From Deltaproteobacteria bacterium (GTDB lineage: Bacteria > Desulfobacterota > Desulfobacteria > Desulfobacterales > C00003060): a DNA stretch of 33,356 bases. The position numbers were made by a program, and so were the translations under genes. A model generated the notes under the pieces. It was given only the letters and a program-made list of their open reading frames with translations, had not been told where the DNA came from and made no database searches. Location of the stretch: the NCBI GenBank assembly GCA_030592345.1, contig JAUVJO010000004.1, forward strand, positions 1 to 33,356, given 5' to 3'. Below, piece by piece: positions 33,196 to 33,356 of the stretch (positions are counted from its first letter, which is position 1; each line of letters begins with the position of its first letter).

Positions 33196-33356
33196 TTACG
33201 TTTTGGCTGACTTGATTATCTCTTTGTACAAATTTTCATATTGCTGCACGACTGAATTCAGAGAGAAATTTTCAGCCACACGCTTTCTTGCCCTTAACCC
33301 CAACTCGTGGCGTGCATCACGGCCCATTTCGATTAGCTCACGCCATGCATTTGCCA
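33196..33356 (-). CDS. Glycosyltransferase (GT4-like) C-terminus, cut by window edge
   Basis: The frame enters from the right edge and stops at TAA 33196-33198, giving 52 visible residues. WRELIEMGRDARHELGLRAR and VAENFSLNSVVQQYENLYKE are the typical C-terminal helices of family 4 glycosyltransferases. This indicates a second transferase directly upstream of the one at 31647 and extends the polysaccharide cluster beyond the window. Confidence 0.75.
   Translation of the reverse strand, partial: ANAWRELIEMGRDARHELGLRARKRVAENFSLNSVVQQYENLYKEIIKSAKT

Overview
The window reads as chromosomal DNA of a Gram-negative anaerobe, most likely a sulfate-reducer-type deltaproteobacterium (Desulfobacterota). 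This is inferred, not proven. The evidence is the gene order xerC-hslV-hslU-argB-argD-argF-argG-argH-(lipoprotein)-lysA-dapF-dapL, the DapL variant of the lysine pathway, a PPi-dependent phosphofructokinase, lipoproteins with lipoboxes and many PAS-type sensor kinases. There is no phage, plasmid or CRISPR signature.

Layout. Almost everything from 24.5 kb down to 1 is on the minus strand and is read from high to low coordinates. 24.5-18.3 kb: a lipoprotein, coaBC, a family 4 uracil-DNA glycosylase, an NfeD/SPFH membrane pair, a degenerate histidine kinase, a small Rho_N-like protein and a HAD phosphatase. 17.6-14.2 kb: xerC, hslV, hslU. 14.1-4.1 kb: arginine biosynthesis (argB, argD, argF, argG, argH), then an LptM-like lipoprotein and lysine/peptidoglycan genes (lysA, dapF, dapL). 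3.8-0.8 kb: folK, a YHS-like protein, a lytic transglycosylase, pgsA, tRNA-Gly and tRNA-Cys, then a terminator and a partial EamA transporter. The only plus-strand gene is pfp (24.9-27.0 kb), with a near-consensus promoter and a palindrome overlapping its -10 box. 27.0-33.4 kb holds a REC-PAS-PAS-kinase-REC hybrid, a sugar-nucleotide epimerase, a decayed ATPase fragment, an unrecognised two-gene pair, a glycosyltransferase and the end of a second one: a surface-polysaccharide region.

The most unusual content is non-coding. Nearly every gap longer than 50 bp between co-directional genes from coaBC to folK is filled by arrays of 7-10 bp units. The unit differs from gap to gap (CTAAAGTG-type, GGTTCA-type, GTCATTT-type, GGGATTA-type, GCATGGC-type), but the plan recurs: an array at one end, usually its reverse complement at the other, the first unit at or containing the upstream gene's stop codon, and the last unit often reaching the next start codon. 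One heptamer array has entered a glycosyltransferase in frame. On top of this sit clear non-autonomous mobile elements: a 105-bp element in two inverted copies (1.0 kb and 24.5 kb), and a 282-bp element with 11-bp terminal inverted repeats and a 9-bp target duplication nested inside a CTAAAGTG-type repeat, with an empty-site copy at 3.8-4.1 kb in the same window.
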